From Pantoea vagans (lineage in GTDB: Bacteria; Pseudomonadota; Gammaproteobacteria; Enterobacterales; Enterobacteriaceae): DNA of 64,000 nt. The first letter of the stretch is position 1. Every line of letters starts with the position of its first letter. Location: positions 930,001 to 994,000 of the forward strand of contig NZ_CP011427.1 of assembly GCF_001506165.1 (NCBI RefSeq). The letters are read 5' to 3'. This document shows, piece after piece, positions 29,325-38,497 of the stretch. The notes beneath the pieces were generated by a model. That model was not told the origin of the DNA. It saw only the letters and a list, made by a program, of their open reading frames with translations, and did not search any database. The position numbers and the translations under genes are program-made.

Positions 29325-30347
29325 ATGTCCGATTTAATCAGTGTGGCAAAGCTGGCTGGCGTATCCCGCGCTACTGCCGCGCGCGCATTCTCTGATCCTC
29401 ATCTGCTGCGACCAGACACGCTGGAAAAAGTGCTGGCGGCATCAGAGCAACTCGGTTTTCGCCCCAATCACATTGCCCGTCAATTACGCACGCAAAGCTC
29501 CACCACGCTGGGTGTGCTGCTGCCGTCACTGCTGAATCCGATTTTCTCCCGCCAGTTGCAGGCGATGGAGCGCCAGGCACGCGCCGCCGGTTACGGTTTG
29601 CTGGTCGCCACCAGTGATTATCAGCCCGAACGCGAGGCGGCGATTGTTGAACATATGCTACGTCAGCGTGTGGCCGGTTTAGTGCTAACCGTGGCGGACG
29701 CCGATAACAGCGCCGTGTTGAATACGCTGCACGAAGCCAGCATGCCGTTTGTGCTGGCGCATAACGTGCCGCAGCAAAGTCACTGGCCAGCCATTTGCGT
29801 CGACAACCGCCAGGCGATGGAGGAGGCCACACAGCATCTGCTGGCGCTCGGCCATCGTCATATCGGCATGGTCGCGGGGCCGATGCTGCAATCAGACCGT
29901 GCGCGCCTGCGCTATCAAGGCTACTGCGATGCGATGCACCGTGCCGGGCTGCATGCGCTGCCCGTGATTGAAATGACCAGCCACACCCACTCAGATTTTA
30001 CGCTGCTGCAACCGCAGTTGCAGGGCGCTGCGCCGCTGACGGCGGTGATTTGTACTAACGATTTGCTCGCCATCAGCCTGATTGGGGCGGCGGCACGTGC
30101 AGGTTTGCGCGTCCCGCAACAGCTTTCGGTGATGGGCTTCGATGGCATCGATATTGGCGAGCAGATTGCGCCGTCACTGGCCAGCGTCACTCAGCCAGCC
30201 GACATGCTCGGTGCCTGTGCGATAGACATGCTGTTACAACAGGCCAGCCGCGGCACCCGCGTACTGGCACATCGGTTGCGGGTTGGCGAAAGCATTGCTG
30301 CACCTGCCACCACTTTAACCACACCAGGGAACCACCATGACCTTTAA
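29325..30347 (+). CDS. LacI-family transcriptional regulator
   Basis: A 340-residue repressor. The N-terminal helix-turn-helix is ISVAKLAGVSRATAARAFSDP (about 5-25) with the hinge helix LGFRPNHIARQLRT. The periplasmic-binding-protein-like effector domain follows (TLGVLLPSLLNPIFSRQLQAMERQARAAGYGLLVATSDYQPERE, then VMGFDGIDIGEQIAPSLASVTQP). GAGG 6 bases before the ATG at 29325 decides the start. The gene overlaps the binding-protein gene by 11 bases, so regulator and transporter are one transcription unit. The effector is unknown, presumably the transported compound. Confidence 0.92.
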   Translation: MSDLISVAKLAGVSRATAARAFSDPHLLRPDTLEKVLAASEQLGFRPNHIARQLRTQSSTTLGVLLPSLLNPIFSRQLQAMERQARAAGYGLLVATSDYQPEREAAIVEHMLRQRVAGLVLTVADADNSAVLNTLHEASMPFVLAHNVPQQSHWPAICVDNRQAMEEATQHLLALGHRHIGMVAGPMLQSDRARLRYQGYCDAMHRAGLHALPVIEMTSHTHSDFTLLQPQLQGAAPLTAVICTNDLLAISLIGAAARAGLRVPQQLSVMGFDGIDIGEQIAPSLASVTQPADMLGACAIDMLLQQASRGTRVLAHRLRVGESIAAPATTLTTPGNHHDL

Positions 30348-31359
30348 TAAAAAAGTGAAAATTTTGACAGGCGCGATCGTGCTGACCGCCGGTTCGCTGT
30401 TCAGCATGATGACGCAGGCCGCTGAAACGGCGATCTGTTACAACTGCCCGCCCGAGTGGGCTGACTGGGGCACACAGCTTAAAGCCATTGCCAGAGACAC
30501 CGGCATCACCGTGCCACAAGACAACAAAAACTCCGGCCAGGCGCTGGCGCAAATGGTGGCGGAGAAAGGCAATCCAGTGGCAGATGTGGTGTATTACGGC
30601 GTCAGTTTCGGCATCCAGGCGGACAGCGCCGGCGTCATCACCGGCTATAAACCCCAACACTGGGATGAGATCCCAGCCGGAATGAAAGATCCCAATGGTA
30701 AATGGGTCGCGCTGCACTCAGGCACCATGGGCTTTATGGTGAACGTGGATGCATTGAATGGCGCGCCTGTGCCGCAGTCTTGGGATGACCTGCTGAAGCC
30801 CGAATACAAAGGAATGATCGGCTACCTCGATCCGGCCAGTGCCTTTGTCGGTTACGTGGCAGCGGTGGCCGTTAACCAGGCGAAAGGCGGTAACATGCAA
30901 GACTTTACCCCCGCGCTGAACTGGTTCAAGAAACTGCAAGCTAACCAGCCGATCGTACCGAAACAGACTGCCTATGCGCGTCTGATCTCCGGCGAAATCC
31001 CGATTCTGCTCGACTACGATTTCAACGCCTATCGCGCCAAGTATAAGGACCATGCCAACGTGGCCTTTGTTATCCCGAAAGAGGGCACCGTCACCGTGCC
31101 TTACGTGATCAGCCTGGTGAAGAACGCGCCGCATGAAGCCAACGGTAAAAAAGTCATCGACTATGTGCTGTCTGACAAAGGCCAGGCCATTTGGGCCAAC
31201 GCCTTCCTGCGCCCGGTGCGTACTTCAGCCATGTCACCCGAAGCGAAGAAGTTCTTCCTGCCAGATAGCGATTATGCGCGTGCTCAAACCGTTGATTATC
31301 AGCAGATGGCCGATGCGCAGAAAGCCTTCTCTGCTAAGTACCTGAGCGAGATTCACTGA
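30337..31359 (+). CDS. ABC transporter periplasmic substrate-binding protein (AfuA/PhnS-like family)
   Basis: A 340-residue class of binding protein seen in iron, thiamine, polyamine and 2-aminoethylphosphonate systems. The signal peptide is about 1-28 (ILTGAIVLTAGSLFSMMTQA). The mature part starts AETAICYNCPPEWADWG; later segments include VADVVYYGVSFGIQAD, SGTMGFMVNVDALNGAPVPQSWDDLLKPEYKGMIGY and ILLDYDFNAYRAKY. Two cysteines (CYNC, near 34-37) are unusual near the N-terminus. The substrate is not readable from sequence; the phosphodiesterase ending the operon suggests an organophosphate diester. Confidence 0.85.
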   Translation: MTFNKKVKILTGAIVLTAGSLFSMMTQAAETAICYNCPPEWADWGTQLKAIARDTGITVPQDNKNSGQALAQMVAEKGNPVADVVYYGVSFGIQADSAGVITGYKPQHWDEIPAGMKDPNGKWVALHSGTMGFMVNVDALNGAPVPQSWDDLLKPEYKGMIGYLDPASAFVGYVAAVAVNQAKGGNMQDFTPALNWFKKLQANQPIVPKQTAYARLISGEIPILLDYDFNAYRAKYKDHANVAFVIPKEGTVTVPYVISLVKNAPHEANGKKVIDYVLSDKGQAIWANAFLRPVRTSAMSPEAKKFFLPDSDYARAQTVDYQQMADAQKAFSAKYLSEIH

Positions 31360-31361
31360 TT

Positions 31362-32219
31362 ATGTCGATCTCCGACAACCTGGCGGTTTCACGCCGCCAG
31401 GTTCGTGCTTTGCCGGGCAGCCGCTGGTTATGGCTGACGCTGCCCGCGTTACTGTTCTTCTGCGCCTTCTGGTTGCTGCCGTTTGCGCGCCTGTTGCAAA
31501 TGGGCATGCAGAACGATCGCAGCAGCGGTAACAGTGGTTACTGGACGGTGGTGAGCCAGCCAAATTACTTGTTCAGCCTGCTGAATACTGTGGTGCTGTC
31601 AGTGCTGGTCACGCTGGTGACGCTGGCGATTGCCGCCATCGTCGGCTGTTTTCTTGCGCGTCAGCGTTTTACCGGACGCGGCACCTTATTAGCGCTGCTG
31701 ACCTTCCCACTGGCTTTTCCCGGTGTGGTAGTGGGTTTTCTGGTGGTGATGTTGGCGGGGCGCCAGGGCTTGCTGGCGCAAATCAGCATGAGCCTGGTGC
31801 AAGAGCGCTGGACGTTGGCCTACTCGCTCACCGGTTTGTTTATCGGTTATCTCTATTTCTCACTGCCGCGCGCCATCGTCACCCTGGTCGCTGCCAGTGA
31901 AAAGCTGGATCGTTCGCTGGAAGAGGCGGCACGTTCGCTCGGTGCCAGCCAGTGGCGTATCACCTGGGATGTGATTGTGCCCGGCCTGCAACCGGCGTTG
32001 CTCTCAACCGGGGCGCTTTGCTTCGCCACCAGTATGGGGGCCTTTGGCACCGCGTTTACCCTCGGCACCAATTTGGCGGTGTTGCCGCTAACGATCTACG
32101 GCGAATTTACTAACTACGCCAACTTTGCCACGGCGGCGGCGCTGTCGGTGGTGATGGGAGCAGTAGCGTGGCTGGCGCTGATGTTCGCACGCCGGTTGGC
32201 ACACAAGGGGGCGGTATGA
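31362..32219 (+). CDS. ABC transporter permease, subunit 1
   Basis: A 285-residue inner-membrane permease with six expected helices: about 22-45, 62-95, 100-128, 140-170, 200-230 and 250-280. The EAA loop that contacts the ATPase is LEEAARSLGASQWRITWDVIVPGLQPALLSTG (about 187-218). It starts 3 bases after the binding-protein stop and overlaps the second permease by 4 bases. It belongs to the iron/thiamine/phosphonate-type permease group with its partner. Confidence 0.9.
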   Translation: MSISDNLAVSRRQVRALPGSRWLWLTLPALLFFCAFWLLPFARLLQMGMQNDRSSGNSGYWTVVSQPNYLFSLLNTVVLSVLVTLVTLAIAAIVGCFLARQRFTGRGTLLALLTFPLAFPGVVVGFLVVMLAGRQGLLAQISMSLVQERWTLAYSLTGLFIGYLYFSLPRAIVTLVAASEKLDRSLEEAARSLGASQWRITWDVIVPGLQPALLSTGALCFATSMGAFGTAFTLGTNLAVLPLTIYGEFTNYANFATAAALSVVMGAVAWLALMFARRLAHKGAV

Positions 32220-33028
32220 ATCGTCGCGGATTATTTAGCCTGCAACTGCTGGTCACCACGCTGACAGCGCTGTTCATGATTGTGCCCGTGGTGTTGTCGA
32301 TGCTGGCGGGCGTGACGAACAACTACTTTATTGGCCTGCGCAGCGGCTTGACCCTGAAATGGGTGGAACAGGTATGGGAAATGTATGCCGACACCTTTTG
32401 GCTGTCGCTGCTGATTGCGCTGTTCTGCCTGTTAGTGACGTTGGTGATTGGCGTACCTGCCGCGTGGGGCTTGCTGAAAGCGCCCGGACGCTGGGTGGCA
32501 CGTATCGAAGAGTGCCTGATGTTGCCGGTCGCACTGCCGGGATTGGCCACCGCGCTCGGCATCATTCTGCTTTACGGTCAGTTCTCTGCGCTGCGTGATA
32601 GCTGGGTCTTCATTTTGATAGGACACGTGCTGTTCACACTGCCCTTTATGATGCGCCCGGTGCTGGCGGTGATGCAGGCGGTGGATATGCCGCGTCTTGA
32701 AGAAGCCTCTGCCAGCCTTGGGGCCAGTCTCTGGCAGCGCTTCTTCACCGTAGTCGTACCCAACTGCCGCAACGGCATTTTGGCGGGGGCTTTTATGGTG
32801 ATTACCTTGTCAGTGGGTGAATTCAACATCACCTGGATGCTGCACACGCCACTGACCAAAACCTTGCCGGTCGGGCTTGCTGACAGCTATGCCTCGATGC
32901 GACTGGAAGTGGGCTCTGCTTACACCCTGATTTTTATTCTGATGATTCTGCCGCTGTTGCTGATGCTCAATGCGGTCAATCACTGGCTTAACCGCGCGGT
33001 TTCGCGCCAAAACAAGGAGGCGGCATGA
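32216..33028 (+). CDS. ABC transporter permease, subunit 2
   Basis: A 270-residue permease with an EAA loop at LEEASASLGASLWQRFFTVVVPNCRNGILAG (about 161-191). The ATG at 32216 overlaps the previous stop as ATGA. It ends in another ATGA overlap with the ATPase gene, so the three transport subunits are translationally coupled. As in the PhnU/PhnV and ThiP-type systems, the two permeases differ in sequence and probably form a heterodimer. Confidence 0.9.
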   Translation: MNRRGLFSLQLLVTTLTALFMIVPVVLSMLAGVTNNYFIGLRSGLTLKWVEQVWEMYADTFWLSLLIALFCLLVTLVIGVPAAWGLLKAPGRWVARIEECLMLPVALPGLATALGIILLYGQFSALRDSWVFILIGHVLFTLPFMMRPVLAVMQAVDMPRLEEASASLGASLWQRFFTVVVPNCRNGILAGAFMVITLSVGEFNITWMLHTPLTKTLPVGLADSYASMRLEVGSAYTLIFILMILPLLLMLNAVNHWLNRAVSRQNKEAA

Positions 33029-34014
33029 ATCCTGCGGCCGTAACCGTGAAGCTGCGCAACTGCTCACGTCAATTCAATCATCAACTGGCCTTGCATCCGC
33101 TTGATTTAACGGTCAATCCCGGTGAAACCTTAGTGCTGCTCGGGCCTTCTGGCTGTGGCAAAACCACCACACTGCGCATCATTAGCGGACTTGAGCGCAG
33201 TGATGAAGGCGGGGAAGTGTGGTTCGATGATCGCAACGTCACCGCACTGCCGATTGAGAAACGCAATGTCGGCATGGTGTTCCAGAACTACGCGCTGTTT
33301 CCCAATCTCAACGTGGCGGAGAACGTGGCGTACGGCCTGAAAGTGCAGGGCGTGCCACGTGCCGAGCGTGAAGCGCGCGTGCAGGAGATGCTGGAATTGG
33401 TGGATCTCAGTGCCTTGTCGCAACGCAGTATCGACAAGCTTTCCGGTGGGCAAAAACAGCGTGTCGCTTTAGCTCGTGCGCTGGCGGCACGCCCGAAAGT
33501 TTTACTGTTTGATGAGCCACTGGCGGCGCTGGATGCGCGCCTGCGCGACCGTCTGCGCCTTGAAATCGGCTCTCTGCTCAAAAAGCTGGCGATCACCGCA
33601 GTTTACGTCACCCACGATCAGCAAGAGGCGATGGCACTCGGCGACCGCATCGCGGTAATGGAGCATGGCCGACTGGTGCAAATCGACACGCCGCAGAACA
33701 TTTATCAGCATCCCGCGTCGAAATTTGTCGCCGATTTTGTGGGCGCAATTAACTGCGTGGATGTCGATACCCGTGGCAACCCGCAGCGCTTCTGTCGCCC
33801 GGAGGATGTGTTGTTGGCCGATGACAACCGCTATGCGCGCCAGGGCTTTATTTTGGCCAGCACCTTTTTAGGTGCATCACAGCGGCTAATGATCGATATC
33901 GGGCTGGCAACCCCCATTCAGGTTGATCGTCATGCACGTGAAGCCTGGCATGCCGGACAACCGGTGAGCTGGACGCTGGCGCAGGACGCCGCACTCCAAT
34001 TTTCTGCATCCTGA
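33025..34014 (+). CDS. ABC transporter ATPase (CUT/FutC-PotA-like)
   Basis: A 329-residue ATPase. Walker A is GPSGCGKTT (40-48), the Q-loop VGMVFQNYALFPNLNV, the signature LSGGQKQRVALARALA, Walker B VLLFDEPLAALD, and the H-loop VYVTHDQQEAMALGDRIAVMEHGRLVQIDTP. A C-terminal TOBE domain (about 240-329, FCRPEDVLLADD) matches importers of the CUT1/iron/phosphonate type. It is coupled by ATGA to the permease gene before it and ends 11 bases before the phosphodiesterase gene. Confidence 0.93.
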   Translation: MNPAAVTVKLRNCSRQFNHQLALHPLDLTVNPGETLVLLGPSGCGKTTTLRIISGLERSDEGGEVWFDDRNVTALPIEKRNVGMVFQNYALFPNLNVAENVAYGLKVQGVPRAEREARVQEMLELVDLSALSQRSIDKLSGGQKQRVALARALAARPKVLLFDEPLAALDARLRDRLRLEIGSLLKKLAITAVYVTHDQQEAMALGDRIAVMEHGRLVQIDTPQNIYQHPASKFVADFVGAINCVDVDTRGNPQRFCRPEDVLLADDNRYARQGFILASTFLGASQRLMIDIGLATPIQVDRHAREAWHAGQPVSWTLAQDAALQFSAS

Positions 34015-34025
34015 GGAAGAGATTC

Positions 34026-34856
34026 GTGTTTGAAGCATTGACGCTGATTGCGCAAATTAGTGACTTACACATCAAAGCGAACGGTCGCCTATCGTATAAA
34101 AAAGTCGATACCCAGGCGGCATTGCTGCGGGTGATTGAGACATTAAATCATCTGACACCGCGCCCGGATAAAGTGGTGATTACCGGCGACTTAGTGGATT
34201 TTGGCACCGCCGAAGAGTACCAGACGCTGCGCGCGGCGCTGCGTCGGCTGCAGCTGCCCTTTATGCTCATGCCTGGCAACCACGACGATCGGCAGCAGTT
34301 ACGTGCCGCGTTCCCGGATCACCACTACTTGCAGCACGGTGAAACGCTGAACTGGCAGGCGCGGGTGAAAGGCGTGCAGCTGCTGGCGCTGGATTCCAGC
34401 GTACCACAGCAGCCCTGGGGCTATGTGGATGAGGCGCAGTTAGATTGGCTGGACGATCAGTTATCGCGCGAACCTCAGCTACCGACACTGGTGATGCTGC
34501 ATCATCCCCCTTTTGTTTCTGGCATTGGCCATATGGACAAGCAGCCGCTGCGTAATCCGGAGGCACTGGCAAACATCATTAGCCGCCATCCACAGGTTGA
34601 GCGCGTGCTGAGCGGCCATCTGCATCGCTCGGTGCAGGCGCGGTTCGCCGGAACATTAGCCTGTGTTGCACCTGGCGTATCGCATCAGGTGGCCTTTGAT
34701 TTATCTGAAAATGGACCGGCCAACTTTGTGCTGGAACCCCCCGGATTCCTGCTGCATCGCTGGCACCCGCAACAGGGCATGACCACCCACCAGTGTGCGA
34801 TTGGCGATTATCCTGGCCCCTGGCCATTTTATGACGCCAATGGGTTGATCGATTAG
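34026..34856 (+). CDS. GpdQ-like binuclear metallophosphodiesterase
   Basis: A 276-residue class III (CpdA/GpdQ type) phosphodiesterase. The metal ligands follow the family spacing: D13 and H15 (ISDLH), D55 (TGDLVDFG), N85 and H86 (GNHDD), the histidines of MLHHPP (159-160), and H198 and H200 (GHLH). GpdQ hydrolyses glycerophosphodiesters; CpdA hydrolyses cAMP. Similarity to GpdQ extends to the end, where both have AGPW- or PGPW-type motifs. There is no signal peptide, so it would act on the substrate after import. It starts with GTG at 34026 behind GAGGAAGAG, 11 bases after the ATPase gene. Confidence 0.85.
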   Translation: MFEALTLIAQISDLHIKANGRLSYKKVDTQAALLRVIETLNHLTPRPDKVVITGDLVDFGTAEEYQTLRAALRRLQLPFMLMPGNHDDRQQLRAAFPDHHYLQHGETLNWQARVKGVQLLALDSSVPQQPWGYVDEAQLDWLDDQLSREPQLPTLVMLHHPPFVSGIGHMDKQPLRNPEALANIISRHPQVERVLSGHLHRSVQARFAGTLACVAPGVSHQVAFDLSENGPANFVLEPPGFLLHRWHPQQGMTTHQCAIGDYPGPWPFYDANGLID

Positions 34857-35021
34857 CACCGAGGTTTGCTGAATAATTACGCGTGTCTGACAGGATGGTT
34901 CGTGCTCAATTTGGTTTACAGGTGTACAATTGGCGGTTCCCTCACCAGGGGTAGCTAGTCCAACTATAACTATATTGTCAGGCACACGAATGATTAACCT
35001 ATTCACCAGGGCGGCTGCGTC

Positions 35022-36614
35022 ATGCTAACGCGCATCCGGCCGAAAACCGACCTGCGAACGCTGATCGCGTTGCTGGCGATCACCAGTATCGTCATCACTC
35101 TCGCCAATACGCTGTACGCCACCTGGCGTGTGCAGCGCATGGTCCTGATCGAAAGCACCCTCGAAGCTAACCGCGCGTACGCCACTAAGCTGGCCGCCAC
35201 CACTGAGGTCTTCTTTCAGTTGGCGCAGTCTCAACTGCACTACAGCGCGACTCAGCTGGGCAAAGACTTTGATAATACGGCGCTGGCACAGCAGGAAGTG
35301 AATCGGTTACGTGAGCAGACCAACAGTTTTAACTCGGTCGCGGTGGTGGGAACGGACGGTATCGTGAAAGCGATTTCCCCTGAGTCTCTTATGCTAAAAG
35401 GCATGCAGCTCACCAGCCAGGCCTCGCGTGAGGCGCTGGCGCAGCGTCAGCCTATGGTCAGCAAACCCACGGTTTCGGCAGCCAACAACCTGATTGTGTT
35501 TGTTTCCTGGCCTATCTGGAGCAATGAAGGGCGTTACCTCGGCTATGTGGGCGGCACTATCTATCTGAAGAAGAAAAGCATCCTTAATGCGTTGCTTGGC
35601 GAGCAGTTCTATCGCGATGGCACGCATGTGTATGTCATGGACCGCAACAATCAGGTGCTGTATCACCAGAACAGTCAACTGATTGGTAAAACCGTGCCGG
35701 AGATCGTCAGCGAACGCGAACGTAAAGAGAGCACCAATGGCGAAGTGCAATTAACCGAAGATGACACGCCTAAGCTGGCGGGTTATGCCATTGTGCCGAC
35801 CACTGGCTGGATGGTGGTGGCACTCAAGCCAACCGATGTCACGCTGCAACCGCTTTCTGGGCTGCTGCTGAAAGTGCTGAAAAACTCAGTGCCGTTTGCA
35901 CTGCTGACCTTGCTGATGGCCGTGATTTTTGCCCGCCTGATTGCCCTGCCGCTGTGGCAACTGGCACGAAAAGCGAGCCAGATGGATACCCAAGGCGTTT
36001 CCAGTGAAATCGGCGGTATTCGTGCATGGTATTTCGAGGCTGCACAGGTCAAACGTGCGCTGCTGACCGGCATCGGCTTAGTGCAGGATAAAATTGGCCG
36101 TCTGAAGTCGGAAGTACAAACCGACCCGATGACCAGCCTGCTGAACCGCCGTGGACTCAGCGCGGTGCTCGACTATTTCGATACCATGCGTCAACCCTAT
36201 GCCGTGTTGGCGTTGGATATCGACCACTTCAAACGCGTAAACGATAACTTTGGTCACGACGTGGGTGATGAAGTGATCAAGCAGGTGGCGCGTACACTGC
36301 GCCACAGCGCACGGCAAACTGACGTGGTGTGTCGAAACGGTGGCGAAGAGTTTTTGATGCTGCTGCCTGCTACATCCACCGAAGAAGCCCGCATGATCGC
36401 TGAGCGAGTGCGCACCAGTATTGCTGAGAGCTGGATTGACTATGTTGGCCACATCACGCTGTCTGTTGGGATCGCCCACTGGGATGTTGAAAATGGTACC
36501 CATGAGCAGAGCCTTAAACAGGCCGATGCAGCCCTGTATCAGGCGAAACATGCCGGACGTAACTGCGTGATGATTGCCGGCCAGGATGCGCTGGTCAGCA
36601 GCATTACGCACTGA
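35022..36614 (+). CDS. Membrane diguanylate cyclase with dCache sensor
   Basis: A 530-residue protein with membrane helices at about 11-31 and 287-307 around a periplasmic dCache-type sensor (about 35-285, with VAVVGTDGIVKAISPES and AGYAIVPTTGWMVVALKP). A short HAMP-like linker leads to the GGDEF domain (about 360-525). The active motif is GGEEF (440-444), a functional variant, and the inhibitory site RQTD (431-434) sits five residues before it, so product feedback is expected. LDIDHFKRVNDNFGHDVGDEV is intact. It would make cyclic di-GMP in response to an external ligand. It is separate from the phosphodiesterase gene by 165 bases. Confidence 0.92.
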   Translation: MLTRIRPKTDLRTLIALLAITSIVITLANTLYATWRVQRMVLIESTLEANRAYATKLAATTEVFFQLAQSQLHYSATQLGKDFDNTALAQQEVNRLREQTNSFNSVAVVGTDGIVKAISPESLMLKGMQLTSQASREALAQRQPMVSKPTVSAANNLIVFVSWPIWSNEGRYLGYVGGTIYLKKKSILNALLGEQFYRDGTHVYVMDRNNQVLYHQNSQLIGKTVPEIVSERERKESTNGEVQLTEDDTPKLAGYAIVPTTGWMVVALKPTDVTLQPLSGLLLKVLKNSVPFALLTLLMAVIFARLIALPLWQLARKASQMDTQGVSSEIGGIRAWYFEAAQVKRALLTGIGLVQDKIGRLKSEVQTDPMTSLLNRRGLSAVLDYFDTMRQPYAVLALDIDHFKRVNDNFGHDVGDEVIKQVARTLRHSARQTDVVCRNGGEEFLMLLPATSTEEARMIAERVRTSIAESWIDYVGHITLSVGIAHWDVENGTHEQSLKQADAALYQAKHAGRNCVMIAGQDALVSSITH

Positions 36615-36747
36615 TTCACCCAGTCGCCATCAATGGCAAACTTATAATGGCCTGTGCGGCTTGTGTGGGTATTCGGTTTCACCTGGTCGTCATAAATGGT
36701 AACCCTACGTTGATATGCGTGGATTGCCTCTCGGTCAACTTTGGGTT

Positions 36748-36771
36748 GTAGGGTGCGCATTTATGCGCACC
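36748..36771. repeat. Dispersed palindromic repeat, family 1 (single unit)
   Basis: GTAGGGTGCGCATTTATGCGCACC, the clearest single unit of the family: GGTGCGCAT-TT-ATGCGCACC is nearly a perfect palindrome. It lies 50 bases before perM. Confidence 0.78.
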
Positions 36772-36820
36772 AGCTATTTCTGTACAATCGTCGACTTGTT
36801 TTTGGCACCAAGGAAGTGAA

Positions 36821-37888
36821 ATGCTGGCTCTGCTTTATCAATGGTATAAACGTCGTTTTAGCGACCCGCAGGCGATAGGTCTGCTGGTCATTCTGCTAAT
36901 GGCGTTCTGTATCCTGTTCTTCTTCAGTGGCTTGCTGGCCCCGTTGCTGGTGGCACTGGTCCTGGCTTACTTACTTGAATGGCCAACGGTACGCTTACAA
37001 CGTCTGGGGTGCAGCCGCACCTGCGCAACCAGCGCGGTATTAATCGTGTTCGCCGGGATTTTGCTGGTGATGGTCCTCATCGTCGCCCCGGTCGCCTGGC
37101 AGCAGGGCATTAACTTGCTGCGCGACCTGCCTAATATGTTGAATAAGCTCTACGTCTATGCCGCAGGTCTGCCAAAGCGTTTCCCGGCCCTGGTGGATGC
37201 AGGCATCATCGACATCATCGTCGAGAACCTCCGCAGCCGCCTGACGGGGCTGGGTGAATCATTAGTGAAGTACTCACTGGCCTCGCTGGTGGGGTTGATG
37301 ACGCTGATGATCTATCTGGTGCTGGTGCCGCTGATGGTGTTTTTCCTGCTCAAAGATAAAGAACAGATGCTCAATGCTGTGCGCCGTGTCTTGCCGCGCA
37401 ATCGAGGCTTAGCTGGCGTGGTGTGGCAGGAGATGAATCAGCAGATCACCAACTATATTCGCGGCAAAGTGCTGGAGATGGTGGCGGTCGGATTTGTCAC
37501 CTGGATTGCTTTCCTGGTGCTCGGTCTCAACTACGCGCTGTTGCTGGCGGTGCTGGTAGGCATTTCAGTGCTGATTCCCTACATCGGCGCCATGGTGGTG
37601 ACTATCCCGGTGATCGGCGTGGGCCTGTTCCAGTGGGGCTTAGGCAGCGATTTCTGGACAATGTTTATCGTCTATCTGGTGGTACAAGCGCTGGACGGCA
37701 ATGTGTTGGTGCCGATTCTGTTCTCGGAGGCCGTCAATCTTCATCCACTGATAATTATACTCTCGGTGGTGATTTTCGGCGGGATGTGGGGCTTTTGGGG
37801 TGTGTTCTTTGCCATTCCGCTGGCCACCCTGATTAAAGCAGTGGTGCGCGCCTGGCCGGAAACCTCGCTGGAGCAGCATCAGGCTTAA
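36821..37888 (+). CDS. perM: PerM, AI-2E transporter (UPF0118) family membrane protein
   Basis: A 355-residue membrane protein (E. coli PerM/YfgO 353) with about eight helices. Helices 1-3 are at about 17-95, then an amphipathic region 100-150 (LPNMLNKLYVYAAGLPKRFPALV), and helices in 155-340 with LVPLMVFFLLKDKE and the family motif VLVGISVLIPYIGAMVVTIPV. The transported substrate is unknown; the family includes the AI-2 exporter TqsA. It is convergent with bcp at a perfect terminator. Confidence 0.93.
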   Translation: MLALLYQWYKRRFSDPQAIGLLVILLMAFCILFFFSGLLAPLLVALVLAYLLEWPTVRLQRLGCSRTCATSAVLIVFAGILLVMVLIVAPVAWQQGINLLRDLPNMLNKLYVYAAGLPKRFPALVDAGIIDIIVENLRSRLTGLGESLVKYSLASLVGLMTLMIYLVLVPLMVFFLLKDKEQMLNAVRRVLPRNRGLAGVVWQEMNQQITNYIRGKVLEMVAVGFVTWIAFLVLGLNYALLLAVLVGISVLIPYIGAMVVTIPVIGVGLFQWGLGSDFWTMFIVYLVVQALDGNVLVPILFSEAVNLHPLIIILSVVIFGGMWGFWGVFFAIPLATLIKAVVRAWPETSLEQHQA

Positions 37889-37891
37889 AAG

Positions 37892-37918
37892 AAACGGGTG
37901 CACATTGTGCACCCGTTT
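37892..37918. terminator. Bidirectional terminator between perM and bcp
   Basis: Perfect 13-base arms AAACGGGTGCACA and TGTGCACCCGTTT around one base. It serves both convergent genes, although the T runs are short. Confidence 0.8.
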
Positions 37919-37922
37919 GCTA

Positions 37923-38390
37923 TCAGGCGGACTTCAAATAATCCAACACGATGTCGTGGTGGTTTGACGTTTTGAAATCGTCGAAGACTTTCTCTACCTT
38001 GCCGTTGCCGTCAATCAGGAAGCTGATGCGGTGAATGCCGTCATAGGTTTTACCCATAAAGGTTTTTTCACCCCAAACGCCAAACTGCTCACACACTTGA
38101 TGATCTTCATCGGATAGCAGTGTGAAATTCAGCACTTCTTTCTCAGCAAAGCGTGACAGTTTTTCAGGTTTGTCAGTGCTGATACCCAGCACTTCCACAC
38201 CCACGGTTTTCAACTGATCCATGTTGTCGCGCAGACCACAGGCCTGTACGGTGCAACCCGGCGTCATGGCTTTCGGATAGAAGTAGACCAGAACGCGCTG
38301 TCCCTGGAAGTCGGCCAAATTTACTTGTTCGCCGTCCTGATCGGGCAAGCTAAATTTCGGTGCGGTATCACCGGCTTTCAGTGGATTCAT
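37923..38390 (-). CDS. bcp: Thioredoxin-dependent thiol peroxidase (BCP)
   Basis: A 155-residue peroxiredoxin (E. coli 156). The peroxidatic cysteine is C46 and the resolving cysteine C51, in AMTPGCTVQACGLRD. It reduces hydrogen peroxide and organic hydroperoxides with thioredoxin. It starts NPLKAGDTAPKFSLPDQDGEQVNL, so I use the ATG at 38390 rather than the one three bases upstream. Gene order bcp-gcvR-dapA is that of E. coli. Confidence 0.97.
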   Translation of the reverse strand: MNPLKAGDTAPKFSLPDQDGEQVNLADFQGQRVLVYFYPKAMTPGCTVQACGLRDNMDQLKTVGVEVLGISTDKPEKLSRFAEKEVLNFTLLSDEDHQVCEQFGVWGEKTFMGKTYDGIHRISFLIDGNGKVEKVFDDFKTSNHHDIVLDYLKSA

Positions 38391-38497
38391 CACAACTCTC
38401 CATTTTTTTCATGCTGTGGGTTTTACACCCTCTGGGTTATTTCACTACACGGTATGCCACGACGGCAGAGTGTGTGGAGAAATAACCCGGATTAAGA

